Part shown: in pieces, positions 9,480-18,632 of the stretch
How positions within the stretch are numbered: position 1 is the stretch's first letter
Layout of the letters: each line of letters starts with the position of its first letter
Origin: Candidatus Poribacteria bacterium
GTDB taxonomy: Bacteria > Poribacteria > WGA-4E > GCA-2687025
Assembly (NCBI GenBank): GCA_028818695.1
Contig: JAPPNK010000026.1
Location: forward strand, 215,994-279,993
Length of the DNA stretch: 64,000 nucleotides
Direction: 5' to 3'
Position numbers and translations under genes: made by a program
The notes under the pieces: generated by a model
Seen by the model: only the letters and a program-made list of their open reading frames with translations
Told to the model about the DNA's origin: nothing
Databases searched by the model: none

Positions 9480-10414
9480 GCATAGAGCGGAACAACGAGA
9501 CATTAGAGGTGATTGTAGCGCGGAGCGCGGGGACATGTTTCGGCGTTGAGGCGGCGATTGAGATCGCCGAGCGGGAGCGGAAGCCGATACTCGGTCCGCT
9601 TGTGCATAACCCGCGCACCGTGAACCGCCTTGCCGCGCAGGGCATTCCGATCTTGGAGCGTTACGCTTCGCTGGATGAGCTGGAGGACGTCAACGAGGCG
9701 GTCATCACGGCGCATGGGTATCCGAAGGAGCTGAAGGAGGCGTTGACGGAGCGCGGCATCGCCTACCATGACGCGACCTGCCCCGTCCTGTTGAAGTGGG
9801 TTTACCGCAAGATTGAGAACTTTGAGCGGGACGGGTACCATGTGATACTGATCGGCAACCCGAACCATGCGGAGATCATCGCCAGCCGCAGCTACGGGCG
9901 AAACATCAGCGTTGTGTACAGCGCGGAGGATGTGGACGCTTTGCCGACGGGGCTGGGTTTGACCGTCGCGGTTTGCCAGACGACAATCACGCGGGAGAAG
10001 TTTCAGGGGCTGGTGGACCTGATACGGGAACGCCGGTATCCCGACCTGAAGGCGGTCGACACGCGCTGCCATCCGGTGAAAAATCAGCAGGAGGCGGTCG
10101 AGTCGCTCGCGCAGTGGGTGGACGCGATGGTGATTGTGGGCGGTTTTGATTCAAGCAATACGACGAACTTGGCGCGCATTTCCCGCAAGTATCTGCCTGA
10201 GCGCACCTACCATATCGATTCGAAGGAGCTGCTTCAGCGGGAATGGTTTCTTGGGGCGCGTCATCTTGGCATCGGCGCGGGAACCAGCACGCCCAAAGAT
10301 CAGATCGAAGGGGTGAAGCGGCGCATCGCGGAGCTGTCGGACGCGCCGGTCGTTTTTCGCAAGGACGGTTCGGACGACGAGGATCTTGAAGGGATCGACG
10401 GGTCGGAGATTTAG
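9476..10414 (+). CDS. ispH: 4-hydroxy-3-methylbut-2-enyl diphosphate reductase
   Basis: A 312-residue iron-sulfur enzyme of the last MEP-pathway step, making IPP and DMAPP. The three cluster cysteines are visible: Cys21 (AGTCFGV), Cys102 (DATCPV) and Cys198 (DTRCHPV). The substrate-binding VHN (His44), TAHG (His80) and FDSSNTTNLA segments are also present. The sequence is divergent from the enterobacterial type, with DTRCHPVKNQQEA replacing the usual DICYATTNRQ-type motif. It is coupled to the redoxin-like gene by an ATGA overlap. It converges on the next gene with stops overlapping at 10411-10414. Confidence 0.93.
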   Translation: MSIERNNETLEVIVARSAGTCFGVEAAIEIAERERKPILGPLVHNPRTVNRLAAQGIPILERYASLDELEDVNEAVITAHGYPKELKEALTERGIAYHDATCPVLLKWVYRKIENFERDGYHVILIGNPNHAEIIASRSYGRNISVVYSAEDVDALPTGLGLTVAVCQTTITREKFQGLVDLIRERRYPDLKAVDTRCHPVKNQQEAVESLAQWVDAMVIVGGFDSSNTTNLARISRKYLPERTYHIDSKELLQREWFLGARHLGIGAGTSTPKDQIEGVKRRIAELSDAPVVFRKDGSDDEDLEGIDGSEI

Positions 10415-11283
10415 CCGCTCGTTGTTGTTCCCGCCGGCACTTTCTCATACCGCGGAATCAGATGGTAACGTCGGTACGGCGGTTGGGCGCGTATGCGTTC
10501 CTGTGAGAGCTGCAGATACCGCGCCTCAATGTCGTACCCGACGCAGCGCCTGCCTTCGCGCAGGGCGGCGAGCGCCGTTTGTCCGCTTCCGAGAAACGGG
10601 TCTAACGCCTCATCGCCTTCTTCCGAGTAGAGCAGGACAAGCCGACGCGCAAGCTCCAGCGGGAACGGACACGGGTGGTCAATCGCCTTCGGCGGCACGG
10701 GCGCAATATGCCAGACATTGTTGGCAATGTCGCGCTTAAAGAGCTCGTCAATTTCTAACGCCTGTTTTTTGCCGCGGCGCGGCGGTCCTGGCTTTCTAAA
10801 AATAAGAATGTACTCCGTCATGATGTTCGGATAGTAGTACCCCGACTTTGGACGCTGAATGAACGACCCCGCGCGTTTGACGCCGCCCGTCACCTTGTTC
10901 CAGACAATGTCCTCATGGAACTCCCAGCCCGTTTCCAGCATTCGAGACACAATGAGCATCGGTATCGGATAGCGCCGTTTTTTGAAGATCAGCGTTCCCG
11001 CAACGACAGCGCAGAATCCGCCCTCGACCGTCGCGCGCAGAACCTCCGCAAAGGTCTTCTGGATGTTGTCTAGATACTCCTCAATGCCGTCTCCAAAGCT
11101 GTCGTATTGGCGGGTTCGGTGCCAGACGCCGGCGCCTTTTTCGGCATGGATGTTGTAATCGATGGCGTTCCAATACGGGGGCGAGGTGACGGTTAGGGCG
11201 ATGGAGTTGTCAAGACACTGCGGCATGCGCGCCGACGATTGGCAGTAAAATCGGTATCCGTCCCCTTCGATGCGACTCTCCAT
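10411..11283 (-). CDS. Site-specific DNA methyltransferase, probable N4-cytosine type
   Basis: A 290-residue S-adenosylmethionine-dependent methyltransferase. The catalytic motif TSPPYW (33-38) lies near the N-terminus and the AdoMet-binding DPFLGSGQTALAA (228 on) near the C-terminus, the beta-class order. TSPPY rather than D/N-PPY points to m4C. No restriction endonuclease or specificity gene is adjacent, so it looks like an orphan methyltransferase. The start ATG at 11283 is preceded by AAAGGGGCG on the minus strand. The target sequence cannot be deduced. Confidence 0.9.
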   Translation of the reverse strand: MESRIEGDGYRFYCQSSARMPQCLDNSIALTVTSPPYWNAIDYNIHAEKGAGVWHRTRQYDSFGDGIEEYLDNIQKTFAEVLRATVEGGFCAVVAGTLIFKKRRYPIPMLIVSRMLETGWEFHEDIVWNKVTGGVKRAGSFIQRPKSGYYYPNIMTEYILIFRKPGPPRRGKKQALEIDELFKRDIANNVWHIAPVPPKAIDHPCPFPLELARRLVLLYSEEGDEALDPFLGSGQTALAALREGRRCVGYDIEARYLQLSQERIRAQPPYRRYHLIPRYEKVPAGTTTSG

Positions 11284-11385
11284 GGACGCCCCTTTCGATA
11301 GCGGTCTGTTTAAGATACGCTTGAATGGGGCGTTCGTTACGAATTGTCAAGGCATACCGACCGGCGACGGCGCATCTCTCATTAG

Positions 11386-11535
11386 GGCAGCCTCTACAAG
11401 CGATGATGTACGAAAATCCTGTTCGAATCGGGCAGGTCGCCATTCCCGCGAAAGCGGGAATCCAGAGTCCTCCCAGACTGCCTCCGCATTCTAAAACGGC
11501 TCTTTAAATCAAAGTCATCGCCTATAGAGACTGCC
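11386..11535. mobile_element. MITE-like element, copy A
   Basis: A 150-bp non-coding element bounded by imperfect terminal inverted repeats: GGCAGCCTCTACAAGCGATGA at the left; GGCAGTCTCTATAGGCGATGA when the right end is read in reverse. The centre holds the hairpin ATTCCCGC-GCGGGAAT (11442-11461). The flanks CTCATTAG and TTCATTAG look like an 8-bp target duplication. The same unit, inverted, is at 18722-18872. No transposase is encoded. Confidence 0.7.
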
Positions 11536-11661
11536 TTCATTAGAGATGTTCGCAAGGCGCGGAGCCCCGCGCGCCGGCATCAACGCTTCGACGCCAACGC
11601 GCAGGACCGCCAGCCCAACGTTCGTCCATAACGCCTGCTTGCGCTTTATCCAGGCTCGCAT
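11515..11661 (-). pseudogene. DoxX N-terminal relic
   Basis: A 48-residue open frame whose segment NVGLAVLRVGVEALM matches the start of the intact DoxX gene at 11680-12132 (NVGLAVLRVGAGGLM), with the same spacing from the start codon and similar DNA. After this the similarity stops and the frame runs into the end of MITE copy A. It looks like a broken duplicate of doxX, possibly cut by the repeat. Expression is doubtful. Confidence 0.6.
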
Positions 11662-11679
11662 GCGTTCAGCCGCCGCGCG

Positions 11680-12132
11680 TCACTCTTCCGCCGGCGCGTC
11701 ATGAGAAGGAGCGCCGCCTCCTTTCATAATGCCGTCCACCGAATACTTGCCCGCGCCCAGCAGGAAAACGGCCGCGAAGGCGATCAGGAAGAACAGCGCC
11801 AGCTCCTTTTCTTTGAACGCGTCGCCGGCGTGGACGACAAAGAAGGCGACCGCCATCGCGATCATGAGCGGGATCGACGCAAGCCGCGTCCATAGCCCGG
11901 CGATGATTGCGATGGCGCAGAAGAACTCAGCGAAGACCAGCAGCGCGACCGTGATGTTGCCGCCCAGACCGAGCGGGTCCATTCCGTTCTTTACCATCAT
12001 TTCGACGGTTCCATTGAAGTCGAACAGCTTGTCCCACCCATGCTTCAGCATGAGCCCTCCTGCGCCGACGCGCAGAACCGCCAGCCCGACGTTCTCGATG
12101 GCGTCTTTTTCTCGGTTCATCCATTCGTTCAT
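11680..12132 (-). CDS. DoxX family membrane protein
   Basis: A 150-residue protein with four predicted membrane helices (about 18-35, 58-80, 83-103, 112-132). The family signature near the N-terminus is LRVGAGGLMLKHGWDKL, followed by VALLVFAEFFCAIAIIAGLWTRLASIPL. DoxX-like proteins are small quinone-linked or redox-associated membrane proteins of varied role. The ATG is preceded by AAAGGAA. It lies 20 nt downstream of the amidohydrolase on the same strand and is probably co-transcribed. A partial copy lies just beyond it. Confidence 0.85.
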   Translation of the reverse strand: MNEWMNREKDAIENVGLAVLRVGAGGLMLKHGWDKLFDFNGTVEMMVKNGMDPLGLGGNITVALLVFAEFFCAIAIIAGLWTRLASIPLMIAMAVAFFVVHAGDAFKEKELALFFLIAFAAVFLLGAGKYSVDGIMKGGGAPSHDAPAEE

Positions 12133-12152
12133 GATGCGTTCCTTTCTTGATG

Positions 12153-13457
12153 TTACTCTGCGGCTTGAACGGCTTGCGCGATGTTGGCGCGCGTTCCGTC
12201 CAGATCGAAGCAGTCGCGCTGATTCTGGAGCATGATGCGCGACGCAATCCCCATCGCCTGCTTCTCGTTCATATACCCCTCATCGATTTCTGCCTGCAGG
12301 GCGCGGCGCAACTCCTGCCGCGCTTGTATCGAGTAGGCGTAGGCGCTGGTCGGCCAGGCGGTGTCTCCGCCGAAGGCGAACAGCTTGTTGATCGGGACGG
12401 CGTGGACGCACCGCCGCAGCGTGTCGCGCGAACTCCACGGATCGATGCTCCATGCCCAGCAGAAGTCGATCCAGACGTTCCGGTAATGCTTCGCCAGAGC
12501 GATCAGTTCCCCGCTGTACGGGTAGGCGATGTGCATGAGAACAAACTTGGCGTTCAGGTTTCGCGCGAGAAGAGCGCACATGTTGCCCGACTTGATTCGG
12601 CTGACCGGCATTCGGTCGTTCCCGGCGTAGTAGCCTGTGTGTATTTTGAAGGGGAGGTTGTGTTCGACGCTCAGCTCAACGCCGCGCTGCCAGCACCAGT
12701 CGCCGAGGCAGAGGCGCGTTTCGACGCTGATCTCGTTGTCGGGCTTTGTCAAAACCTCCTGAAGGGCGGCTTCAGCGTCGCTGTCGGAGCGCTCTCTCCA
12801 GAGCAGCGTTCTGTTGTAGGCGTGCTGCGCCTTCATGGCGACGGCGCATGGCGCATGCTTCTCAAACAGCGCCTCCATCGCCTGCCGCAGCGACGCAAGG
12901 TCAACGACGCCGACGCCCGTCTCTTTGTGGAGCGCGTCGGGGAACACCTGCCCGTTGCAGAAGGTCGCCCATGACATGTCGTACAGGAAGAAGTTGGGAC
13001 CAGACATGTCTGGGGGGCAGGGCCAGCTGAAGTCGTCCGTCTGGATATGGTCGAGGTTGGCGTCCACTTTCAAAATGCGGAGCCGTTCGCCGGGTTTTTG
13101 GAGTTCGCGCGTTCGATGCGCTTTCGAGGCGATGGCGGCTCCCGTCAGCTCCTGTATGCCGTACACCCGCTCGGCGATGAGGCGCACCGCTTCGCCGTAG
13201 CCGGTGAACTGAACCGCTTCCCATGCCTCCCGTATGCCTTCGAACCGTCCGGCGATGTCCTCGTCCGCGGCGTTCATGAGCCGATGCATCGCTTCCCCTG
13301 TCGCGCCGGCTGTGTGCAGGTCGGCGGGGACATAGTTGCCGAACAGGTCTTGGAGTATGTCAGGTCCTTGCTCCGTCCAGTCCTGCTCGCGGCGCATATG
13401 TTCGTGGGTGTCGACGAGCGGCGTTTCTTCGATGTGGCGTTCTAGATCGGTAACCAT
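12153..13457 (-). CDS. Amidohydrolase-superfamily protein (uronate isomerase-like TIM barrel)
   Basis: A 434-residue protein. ATG 13457 is preceded by GGAGACACGCG and the product starts two strands before the metal motif VDTHEHM (His18, His20). Other metal or catalytic positions are in HTGYYAG, LMHIAYPYSGE and FAFGGDTAW. The overall pattern matches the amidohydrolase-2/uronate isomerase branch rather than urease-type enzymes, and no carboxylated lysine is obvious. The substrate is unknown; hydrolysis, decarboxylation or isomerisation of a sugar acid is plausible. The first gene of a pair with doxX, it is divergent from the Rieske-like gene (49-nt gap). Confidence 0.8.
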   Translation of the reverse strand: MVTDLERHIEETPLVDTHEHMRREQDWTEQGPDILQDLFGNYVPADLHTAGATGEAMHRLMNAADEDIAGRFEGIREAWEAVQFTGYGEAVRLIAERVYGIQELTGAAIASKAHRTRELQKPGERLRILKVDANLDHIQTDDFSWPCPPDMSGPNFFLYDMSWATFCNGQVFPDALHKETGVGVVDLASLRQAMEALFEKHAPCAVAMKAQHAYNRTLLWRERSDSDAEAALQEVLTKPDNEISVETRLCLGDWCWQRGVELSVEHNLPFKIHTGYYAGNDRMPVSRIKSGNMCALLARNLNAKFVLMHIAYPYSGELIALAKHYRNVWIDFCWAWSIDPWSSRDTLRRCVHAVPINKLFAFGGDTAWPTSAYAYSIQARQELRRALQAEIDEGYMNEKQAMGIASRIMLQNQRDCFDLDGTRANIAQAVQAAE

Positions 13458-13506
13458 CGCGTGTCTCCGTTTGCATTGGCGCGTTTTCGCATGCATCATG
13501 TCATAG

Positions 13507-14049
13507 ATGAGTTTTAAACGCAAGCGTCAATCTGGTTTGAGCGATGCCGCAGCGCAAGGAGAGCGGCGGAGCGGCGAAACGGCGAAGCGGACGCGCCGTC
13601 AGTTTTTGGGCGGGGCTTTGCTCGCCGGTTTGTTGGGAAAGCTGGGTTGCGGGAAGTCGAAACGCGGCGATGAGGAGGAGAAGGAGCGGACGCCGTCGCC
13701 GGACGCTGAGCGCGTTTCGTTTCCGCTGGCGGAGCATCCGGCGCTTGCCAAAACGGACGGCATGACGGAGATTCCCGCCGAGGGGAACGCTCCGTCGCTT
13801 GTGCTTTTGCGGACGGAGAACGGGTTTCGCGCATATGTGAATGTCTGCACGCATGCGGCATGTCCGCTGGAGCCGGACGCCGAGAAGCGCCGCATCTACT
13901 GCGATCGGCAATGCGGGCATGGGTCCGTTTTCGGGCTGGACGGAAAGGCGCTGGCGGGTCCGTCGGCGCGCCCGCTGTATGAGTATTTTACCGAATGGAG
14001 CGAAGGGGGCGATTCCGTGACGGTCGTTTTGGAGCTCAAAAACCCGTGA
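13507..14049 (+). CDS. Tat-exported Rieske-like protein with atypical second motif
   Basis: A 180-residue protein. A twin-arginine signal (Arg30-Arg31-QFLGG) is followed by a hydrophobic stretch and a lipobox-like KLGC (Cys48). The C-terminal domain resembles Rieske [2Fe-2S] proteins. The first motif is C114-T-H116 with Cys119. The second reads C132-D-R-Q-C136-G-H138-G-S where C-P-C-H-G-S is normal, so the usual Cys-x2-His spacing is not met. SVFGLDGKALAGPSARPL follows as in true Rieske domains. It may bind a cluster with altered geometry or none. No cytochrome b partner is nearby. The start is uncertain because no clear ribosome site is seen. Confidence 0.75.
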   Translation: MSFKRKRQSGLSDAAAQGERRSGETAKRTRRQFLGGALLAGLLGKLGCGKSKRGDEEEKERTPSPDAERVSFPLAEHPALAKTDGMTEIPAEGNAPSLVLLRTENGFRAYVNVCTHAACPLEPDAEKRRIYCDRQCGHGSVFGLDGKALAGPSARPLYEYFTEWSEGGDSVTVVLELKNP

Positions 14050-14084
14050 GTTGAGCTTTATCGTCCCCTGCGCTGATTTACGGC

Positions 14085-15638
14085 TCACTCCTCCTCGCCG
14101 CTGTCGTCATCCTCCTCGCCGCCCGGCGGCTGCCTTTTGAGACGCTCCCGCTCGTCAAAACGGCGGAAGGCCTGCTCAATCTCCTCGCGCGAATGACGCT
14201 TGCGGACGGCGTTGTAAGCGTCCTGGGCGCGCTGGGCGTCGCCCGCTCGGGCGAAGGCGCGCGCCATGTCCAGCAAGGCGTTCATGTAGCCTTCGGACGT
14301 CGCGTCGGAGAGGGCGTATTCCATCTCAAACGCGCTCTGATACGCTTTGGCGAAGTCGGCGTATGCCGCGGACATCTCCGCCTCTAAGTTGGGCGGCGGG
14401 GGCGGAGGCTCTACGCCGCGCGGAGTTTCCGACGGCATCGGCGCGTCAGGCGGGCGCGGCGGCGCGGACGCTTCTGCGGGTTGAGGCGTCTGCTTTGCCG
14501 CTTCAGCGGCGGCGCGTTCCTCCCAGATGGACGGATAGCTCCGCTCTCCGCGCTCCAGTATTGAAAAACGGAACCGTCCAGCCATTGTCTCCCCTGCGGC
14601 ATATGCTTTCTGGAACTGATCTGCCGCTTCATACATCATATCCAGCCGCTCATAGGCGCTGCCAAGAAGCAAATGATGTTCAGGGTAGGAATGCAGGCCG
14701 TCCTCAGGAAGAATGCGCGAGATCGCGTCAATTGTTTTCTCCGGATAATTGAGATACAGCTCGCGAGCTGCGTTGAGAACCGCGCGCTCATCGTCCGGAT
14801 GATGCTCAACCAGAAGTTGCGCCGATTCGATCACATCAACTCCCGAATATATTTTCACGATCAGCGCATCCCGCTCCGCAGGATTCTTCTCAAGAGCGCG
14901 GTCGGCGTATTCGGCAGCATATTCTTTTTCGCGCCTGCCCCAGTATTCGCCCGACACGTCAGGAAAAAGACGGTATTCGGGGTCGTTGCGCTGCGACAAC
15001 GTATCAATCAAGTACTTGGCGGCGGTCAGATCGCCCATCCCCTCCACCAGAATCTCGATGACCGCGCGCGGCGTTTTCCCTTTGCGGTAAAAGGAGCTTC
15101 CGAACCGCTCATGTCTGTATTTGTGGATGCGGTTTCTTTTCTCTGAGTACTCCGGATCGTACTGCCAGCCATCGCTTTCGGTTTCGTCGTACAGATGGTC
15201 TTCCCGCGATATTTCGATGAACCTTTCCAACTCTCCCGGATTCTCAACCTCCCGCATGTCCCAAAGATCGCTGTCAAGCAAACTGATGATGTCGCTGTCC
15301 TCTTCGCCGTCGGCGATCAATTTGTTTCCATACCTTACAAGCCAGTCGCGAATCTTGGGGTTCGATTCGGGTCCTCTATGGTCGTACAGGGTCTGGAGAA
15401 TCTTTGCCAAGCGGGGGCTAATTTCAGACGATTCTTTCTCCTGCGCGGCGCCCCCTGCGTTGGGGGCGCCCGTCTCTTTTCTCGGCTCGGAGCTGCCGAC
15501 TGCTTCAGGAGGGTTCGTTTGCGCGGCCGGGTCTGTGTCGTTTGATTGAAAAAGAACCGCGACGCCAATCGCCAGCGCCGCCAGCAAGACAGCGCCGACC
15601 AACAGCGCAAGCCGTTTTTTCCGTTTTGTTGCGCTCAT
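14085..15638 (-). CDS. Membrane-anchored helical (TPR-like) protein, paralogue of 42106 gene
   Basis: A 517-residue protein that I cannot assign to a named family. The layout is a short basic N-terminus; one membrane helix (about 9-29); a polar linker; a long helical region with TPR-like pairs (LLLGSAYERLDMMYEAADQF about 330-350, and AYADFAKAYQSAF to DAQRAQDAYNAVRKRH about 430-490); a proline-rich spacer (about 385-425); and an acidic tail (GGEEDDDSGEEE). The paralogue at 42106-43647 matches along almost the whole length, including the proline-rich and acidic parts. Such anchored TPR proteins usually scaffold envelope complexes. The partner is unknown and the gene is not in an obvious operon. 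Confidence 0.75.
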   Translation of the reverse strand: MSATKRKKRLALLVGAVLLAALAIGVAVLFQSNDTDPAAQTNPPEAVGSSEPRKETGAPNAGGAAQEKESSEISPRLAKILQTLYDHRGPESNPKIRDWLVRYGNKLIADGEEDSDIISLLDSDLWDMREVENPGELERFIEISREDHLYDETESDGWQYDPEYSEKRNRIHKYRHERFGSSFYRKGKTPRAVIEILVEGMGDLTAAKYLIDTLSQRNDPEYRLFPDVSGEYWGRREKEYAAEYADRALEKNPAERDALIVKIYSGVDVIESAQLLVEHHPDDERAVLNAARELYLNYPEKTIDAISRILPEDGLHSYPEHHLLLGSAYERLDMMYEAADQFQKAYAAGETMAGRFRFSILERGERSYPSIWEERAAAEAAKQTPQPAEASAPPRPPDAPMPSETPRGVEPPPPPPNLEAEMSAAYADFAKAYQSAFEMEYALSDATSEGYMNALLDMARAFARAGDAQRAQDAYNAVRKRHSREEIEQAFRRFDERERLKRQPPGGEEDDDSGEEE

Positions 15639-15739
15639 CGTTATCTGCCCTTAGTAACTGGGTTGAGAATTGCTTTCGTCAATGGGGCTGCGCAACTTAT
15701 AAGTCCCCAACGAACTTCGACCGTTTCACATCTTAGAGG

Positions 15740-17233
15740 TCAAAAATGGCTCCATTTCCGCCCGTCCCGCTGCATGATCGCGTTGGCGGACTGCGGTCCT
15801 GCGGCTCCCGCCGGATAGAAGTCAAGCGGGCATATTTCGGGACTTTCCCAGGCGGTCAAGAGCGGGTCTAAAACTGCCCATGCCGCCGCATGCATTTCGG
15901 ACGGCGCAAACAGCATCGAATCGCCCATGATCACATCCATGATGAGCGTCTCGTAAGCGTCCGGCATGACGCGGTCGGGAAACGCCTCCGAATAACGGAA
16001 CGCCATCAGCGCCGACTCCAGCGCCATGGCGACGCCCGGCTTCTTCGCGTCAATGGAGAGCGAGATGCCCTCGTCCGGCTGTATGCGCATCGTCAGAATG
16101 TTGCTGGGCGCGCCGCCGCAGTCTCGAAAAAGCGTCATCGGCGGTTCTTTAAAATGTATCGACGCCTCCGTCACCCGCTTAGAGAGCCGCTTGCCCGTGC
16201 GGATGTAAAACGGAACGCCGTTCCACCGCCATGTCTCGATGTGAAACTTCCCCGCCATGTAGGTTTCGGTCAGCGAATCGGATGCGACCTGATTCTCCTG
16301 CCGATACCCTTTCACCGGCTGCCCGCCCGCCGCGTCGGCGATATACTGCGCGCGCACAAAATCGGTCTCCGCGCTTTCAGGATCGACAGGGCGGATCGCT
16401 TCGATGACGGTCGTCTTCTCGGCGCGGACGCGCTGGGCGTCGAAGCGGCTCGGCGGCTCCATCGCGACGGTCGCCAGCAGCTGCATGATATGGTTCTGGA
16501 CGATGTCGCGCGCGGCTCCCATCTGCTCGTAGGTCTTCCCGCGGTTTTCCACGCCGATCGATTCGGCGACGGAGATCTGCACATGGTCAATCCAGTTGCG
16601 GTTCCAGATCGACTCAAAGATCGTGTTGCCAAAACGGAACACCATCAGGTTCTGCGCCATCTCCTTGCCAAGATAATGGTCAATGCGGTAGATGCGCTCC
16701 TCGTCAAAGGAGCGGAGCAGCTCGGCGTCCAGCTCTCTGGAGGAAGCGAGGTCGCGCCCGAACGGTTTCTCTACGACGATGCGCGGCCAGTCCCCGTCCT
16801 CCGTTTTCAGCGGCTGCGTCAAACCCGCGGCGTCCATCTGCCTGCTTGCCAGCGCGAACGCCTGCGGCGGCGTCGCCAAATAAAACACGCGCCGCTGTCC
16901 GACGCCGCTGGTCTCGTCCAGCTCCTCAAGCCGCTGTTTGAGCCGCTCATACCCGCTTTGGTCGTTCATATCGAACCCGACGAAGAAGAGGCGGGCGGCG
17001 AATCGTTCCCATGCGCCGTCTTGGAGTACATCCGCGCCGACGAATTCGCGCAGGGAGCCTGCCGCTTCGTCTCTGAAGGCGTTGTCGTCCCATTCGCGCC
17101 GGGCGGCGCCGACGAACGCCGTCCGCTCATCCAGATGCCCCCCGCGCCAGAGATGAAACAGCGCCGGCATCAGCTTTCGCCGCGACAGATCGCCGGCGGC
17201 TCCGAAGATCACAAACGCGCATGGATGCGCCAT
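15740..17233 (-). CDS. zwf: Glucose-6-phosphate 1-dehydrogenase
   Basis: A 497-residue enzyme of the oxidative pentose-phosphate pathway. ATG 17233 has a strong AGGAAGGAG ahead of it and gives the normal start before the NADP-binding FGAAGDLSRRK (10-20). The active-site signature RIDHYLGKEMAQNL lies near 181-194, and GVPFYIRTGKRL near the C-terminal half is also typical. It follows queC by 16 nt on the same strand, so it may be expressed with the queuosine genes. No 6-phosphogluconolactonase or gnd lies in the window. Confidence 0.97.
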   Translation of the reverse strand: MAHPCAFVIFGAAGDLSRRKLMPALFHLWRGGHLDERTAFVGAARREWDDNAFRDEAAGSLREFVGADVLQDGAWERFAARLFFVGFDMNDQSGYERLKQRLEELDETSGVGQRRVFYLATPPQAFALASRQMDAAGLTQPLKTEDGDWPRIVVEKPFGRDLASSRELDAELLRSFDEERIYRIDHYLGKEMAQNLMVFRFGNTIFESIWNRNWIDHVQISVAESIGVENRGKTYEQMGAARDIVQNHIMQLLATVAMEPPSRFDAQRVRAEKTTVIEAIRPVDPESAETDFVRAQYIADAAGGQPVKGYRQENQVASDSLTETYMAGKFHIETWRWNGVPFYIRTGKRLSKRVTEASIHFKEPPMTLFRDCGGAPSNILTMRIQPDEGISLSIDAKKPGVAMALESALMAFRYSEAFPDRVMPDAYETLIMDVIMGDSMLFAPSEMHAAAWAVLDPLLTAWESPEICPLDFYPAGAAGPQSANAIMQRDGRKWSHF

Positions 17234-17249
17234 ATCGGCTCCTTCCTCG

Positions 17250-17948
17250 TCATTCGCGCTCGGCGTACTGGGTCGGATCGGGCGCGCCCGCTTCCGCGAA
17301 TCCTTTTTTGCGCAAGAGGCATGCGTCGCAGCGGCCGCAGGCAAAGCCGTCTGCGTCAGGGTCGTAGCAGGAGTGGGTGAGGCTTAAATCGACCTTCAGC
17401 TCCAACCCGCGCCGCACGATCTCCGCCTTTGTCATATCGATGAGCGGCGCGTGTATCTGGAAGCGCGCGCGCCCTTCGACGGCAGCCTTGACTGCCAGAT
17501 TCGCCGCCGCTTCAAACGCGGCGATATACTCCGGTCGGCAGTCGGGGTAGCCTGAATAGTCCAGCGCGTTGACGCCGATAAAGATGTCGGCGGCGCCGAT
17601 CGTTTCGGCGTAACCCAGCGCAAGGGCGAGAAAGATCGTGTTGCGCGCCGGAACGTAGGTGACGGGAATGCCGCGCTCCATGTCGCGCGGCGAGCGCCCC
17701 TTCGGCACGTCGATGCGGTCGGTGAGCGCCGAGCCGCCGACAGCGCGCAGATCGATTCGCACAACCTTGAACGGAACGCCAAGGGAATGGGCGACGCGGC
17801 GCGCCGCTTTCAATTCCGCCGCATGCCGCTGTCCGTACCGCACAGCGAGAGCGCCGCACTCATAACCGTTATGAAGCGCGTCGGCGAGCGCGACAGCGGA
17901 ATCCAACCCGCCGCTCAACAGGACGACAGCGCGTTTTGACGCGCTCAT
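17250..17948 (-). CDS. queC: 7-cyano-7-deazaguanine synthase QueC
   Basis: A 232-residue ATP-dependent enzyme that converts 7-carboxy-7-deazaguanine into preQ0 for queuosine or other 7-deazaguanine modifications. The PP-loop [10 protein letters not shown] lies at about 9-18, and the zinc-binding C-terminal cysteines are Cys194, Cys204, Cys207 and Cys210. Its ATG overlaps the queE stop by 4 nt, so the two are translationally coupled. queD, queF and tgt are not in the window. Confidence 0.97.
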   Translation of the reverse strand: MSASKRAVVLLSGGLDSAVALADALHNGYECGALAVRYGQRHAAELKAARRVAHSLGVPFKVVRIDLRAVGGSALTDRIDVPKGRSPRDMERGIPVTYVPARNTIFLALALGYAETIGAADIFIGVNALDYSGYPDCRPEYIAAFEAAANLAVKAAVEGRARFQIHAPLIDMTKAEIVRRGLELKVDLSLTHSCYDPDADGFACGRCDACLLRKKGFAEAGAPDPTQYAERE

Positions 17949-18625
17949 ACGCCCCTCCGATTTCCCCAGATGTCCACATGAAGGCGCGGCGAGAGGCGGT
18001 AACCTTTCTGTCTGCAGATTTCGGCGAGCTGCCGCATTTTGGGGCGCGTTTCGTCTGTTGAAACGCCCTGCGGCATCAGAAGCGTTTGACGGGGCGGTAT
18101 CTCCGCCTCTTTCGCAATGCGCTCAATCTCCGCCAGATCGGACGGCGCGTCGACAACAAACTTCACCTGGCACTCATGGCTCTGCAGATATTGGCGGATG
18201 ACGGTCAGATTGACGCGCTTTGCTTGGTGGAATCGAAAGGCGCGGCTTTCAGGCGGCGGGTTCGAATTGGACAGCTTGGGGCTGATGGAGATCAGGTCTG
18301 CCTGAACGGGAACATAGACGGTTCCGTTCGTTTCGATGGTGATATGCATGCCGGCGTCGGAGAGCGCGGCGCACAACTTTGTCAGTTCGTCCGCCTGTAT
18401 GGTCGGCTCTCCTCCGGTGATCACGACATGGGGGCAGTTGTAGCGCAGGATTGCCTCCGCCGCCTCTTCTACAGAGATGTCCTTGTTTTCGGGTTCCCAG
18501 CTGGTGTACGGCGTGTCGCACCAGACGCAGCGCAGGTTGCAGTAACTGGTTCTAAAAAAGACGCTCGGGACGCCTGCCAACGCGCCTTCGCCCTGAATGG
18601 AGTAAAAGATCTCGCTGTATTTCAT
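17945..18625 (-). CDS. queE: 7-carboxy-7-deazaguanine synthase QueE (radical SAM)
   Basis: A 226-residue radical-SAM enzyme acting just before QueC. The cluster cysteines are Cys29, Cys33 and Cys36 (CNLRCVWCD), preceded by [30 protein letters not shown] is the GGE motif. I start at ATG 18625 because the product then begins [14 protein letters not shown] as in the family. No Shine-Dalgarno is visible; instead a -10-like box ends 7 nt before the ATG, which suggests a leaderless or very short leader. An in-frame upstream ATG (18685) would add 20 poorly conserved residues. Confidence 0.94.
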   Translation of the reverse strand: MKYSEIFYSIQGEGALAGVPSVFFRTSYCNLRCVWCDTPYTSWEPENKDISVEEAAEAILRYNCPHVVITGGEPTIQADELTKLCAALSDAGMHITIETNGTVYVPVQADLISISPKLSNSNPPPESRAFRFHQAKRVNLTVIRQYLQSHECQVKFVVDAPSDLAEIERIAKEAEIPPRQTLLMPQGVSTDETRPKMRQLAEICRQKGYRLSPRLHVDIWGNRRGV

Positions 18626-18632
18626 ATATAAT

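Noticed and set aside
10411..11283. Complete restriction-modification operon at the m4C methyltransferase
   Set aside because: The neighbours are ispH, a repeat and doxX; no nuclease or specificity gene is adjacent, so only an orphan methyltransferase can be claimed.
15890..17380. A 496-codon open frame antisense to zwf
   Set aside because: The minus-strand frame is a complete, motif-perfect glucose-6-phosphate dehydrogenase; the plus-strand frame is Arg/His-rich with no recognisable domain.
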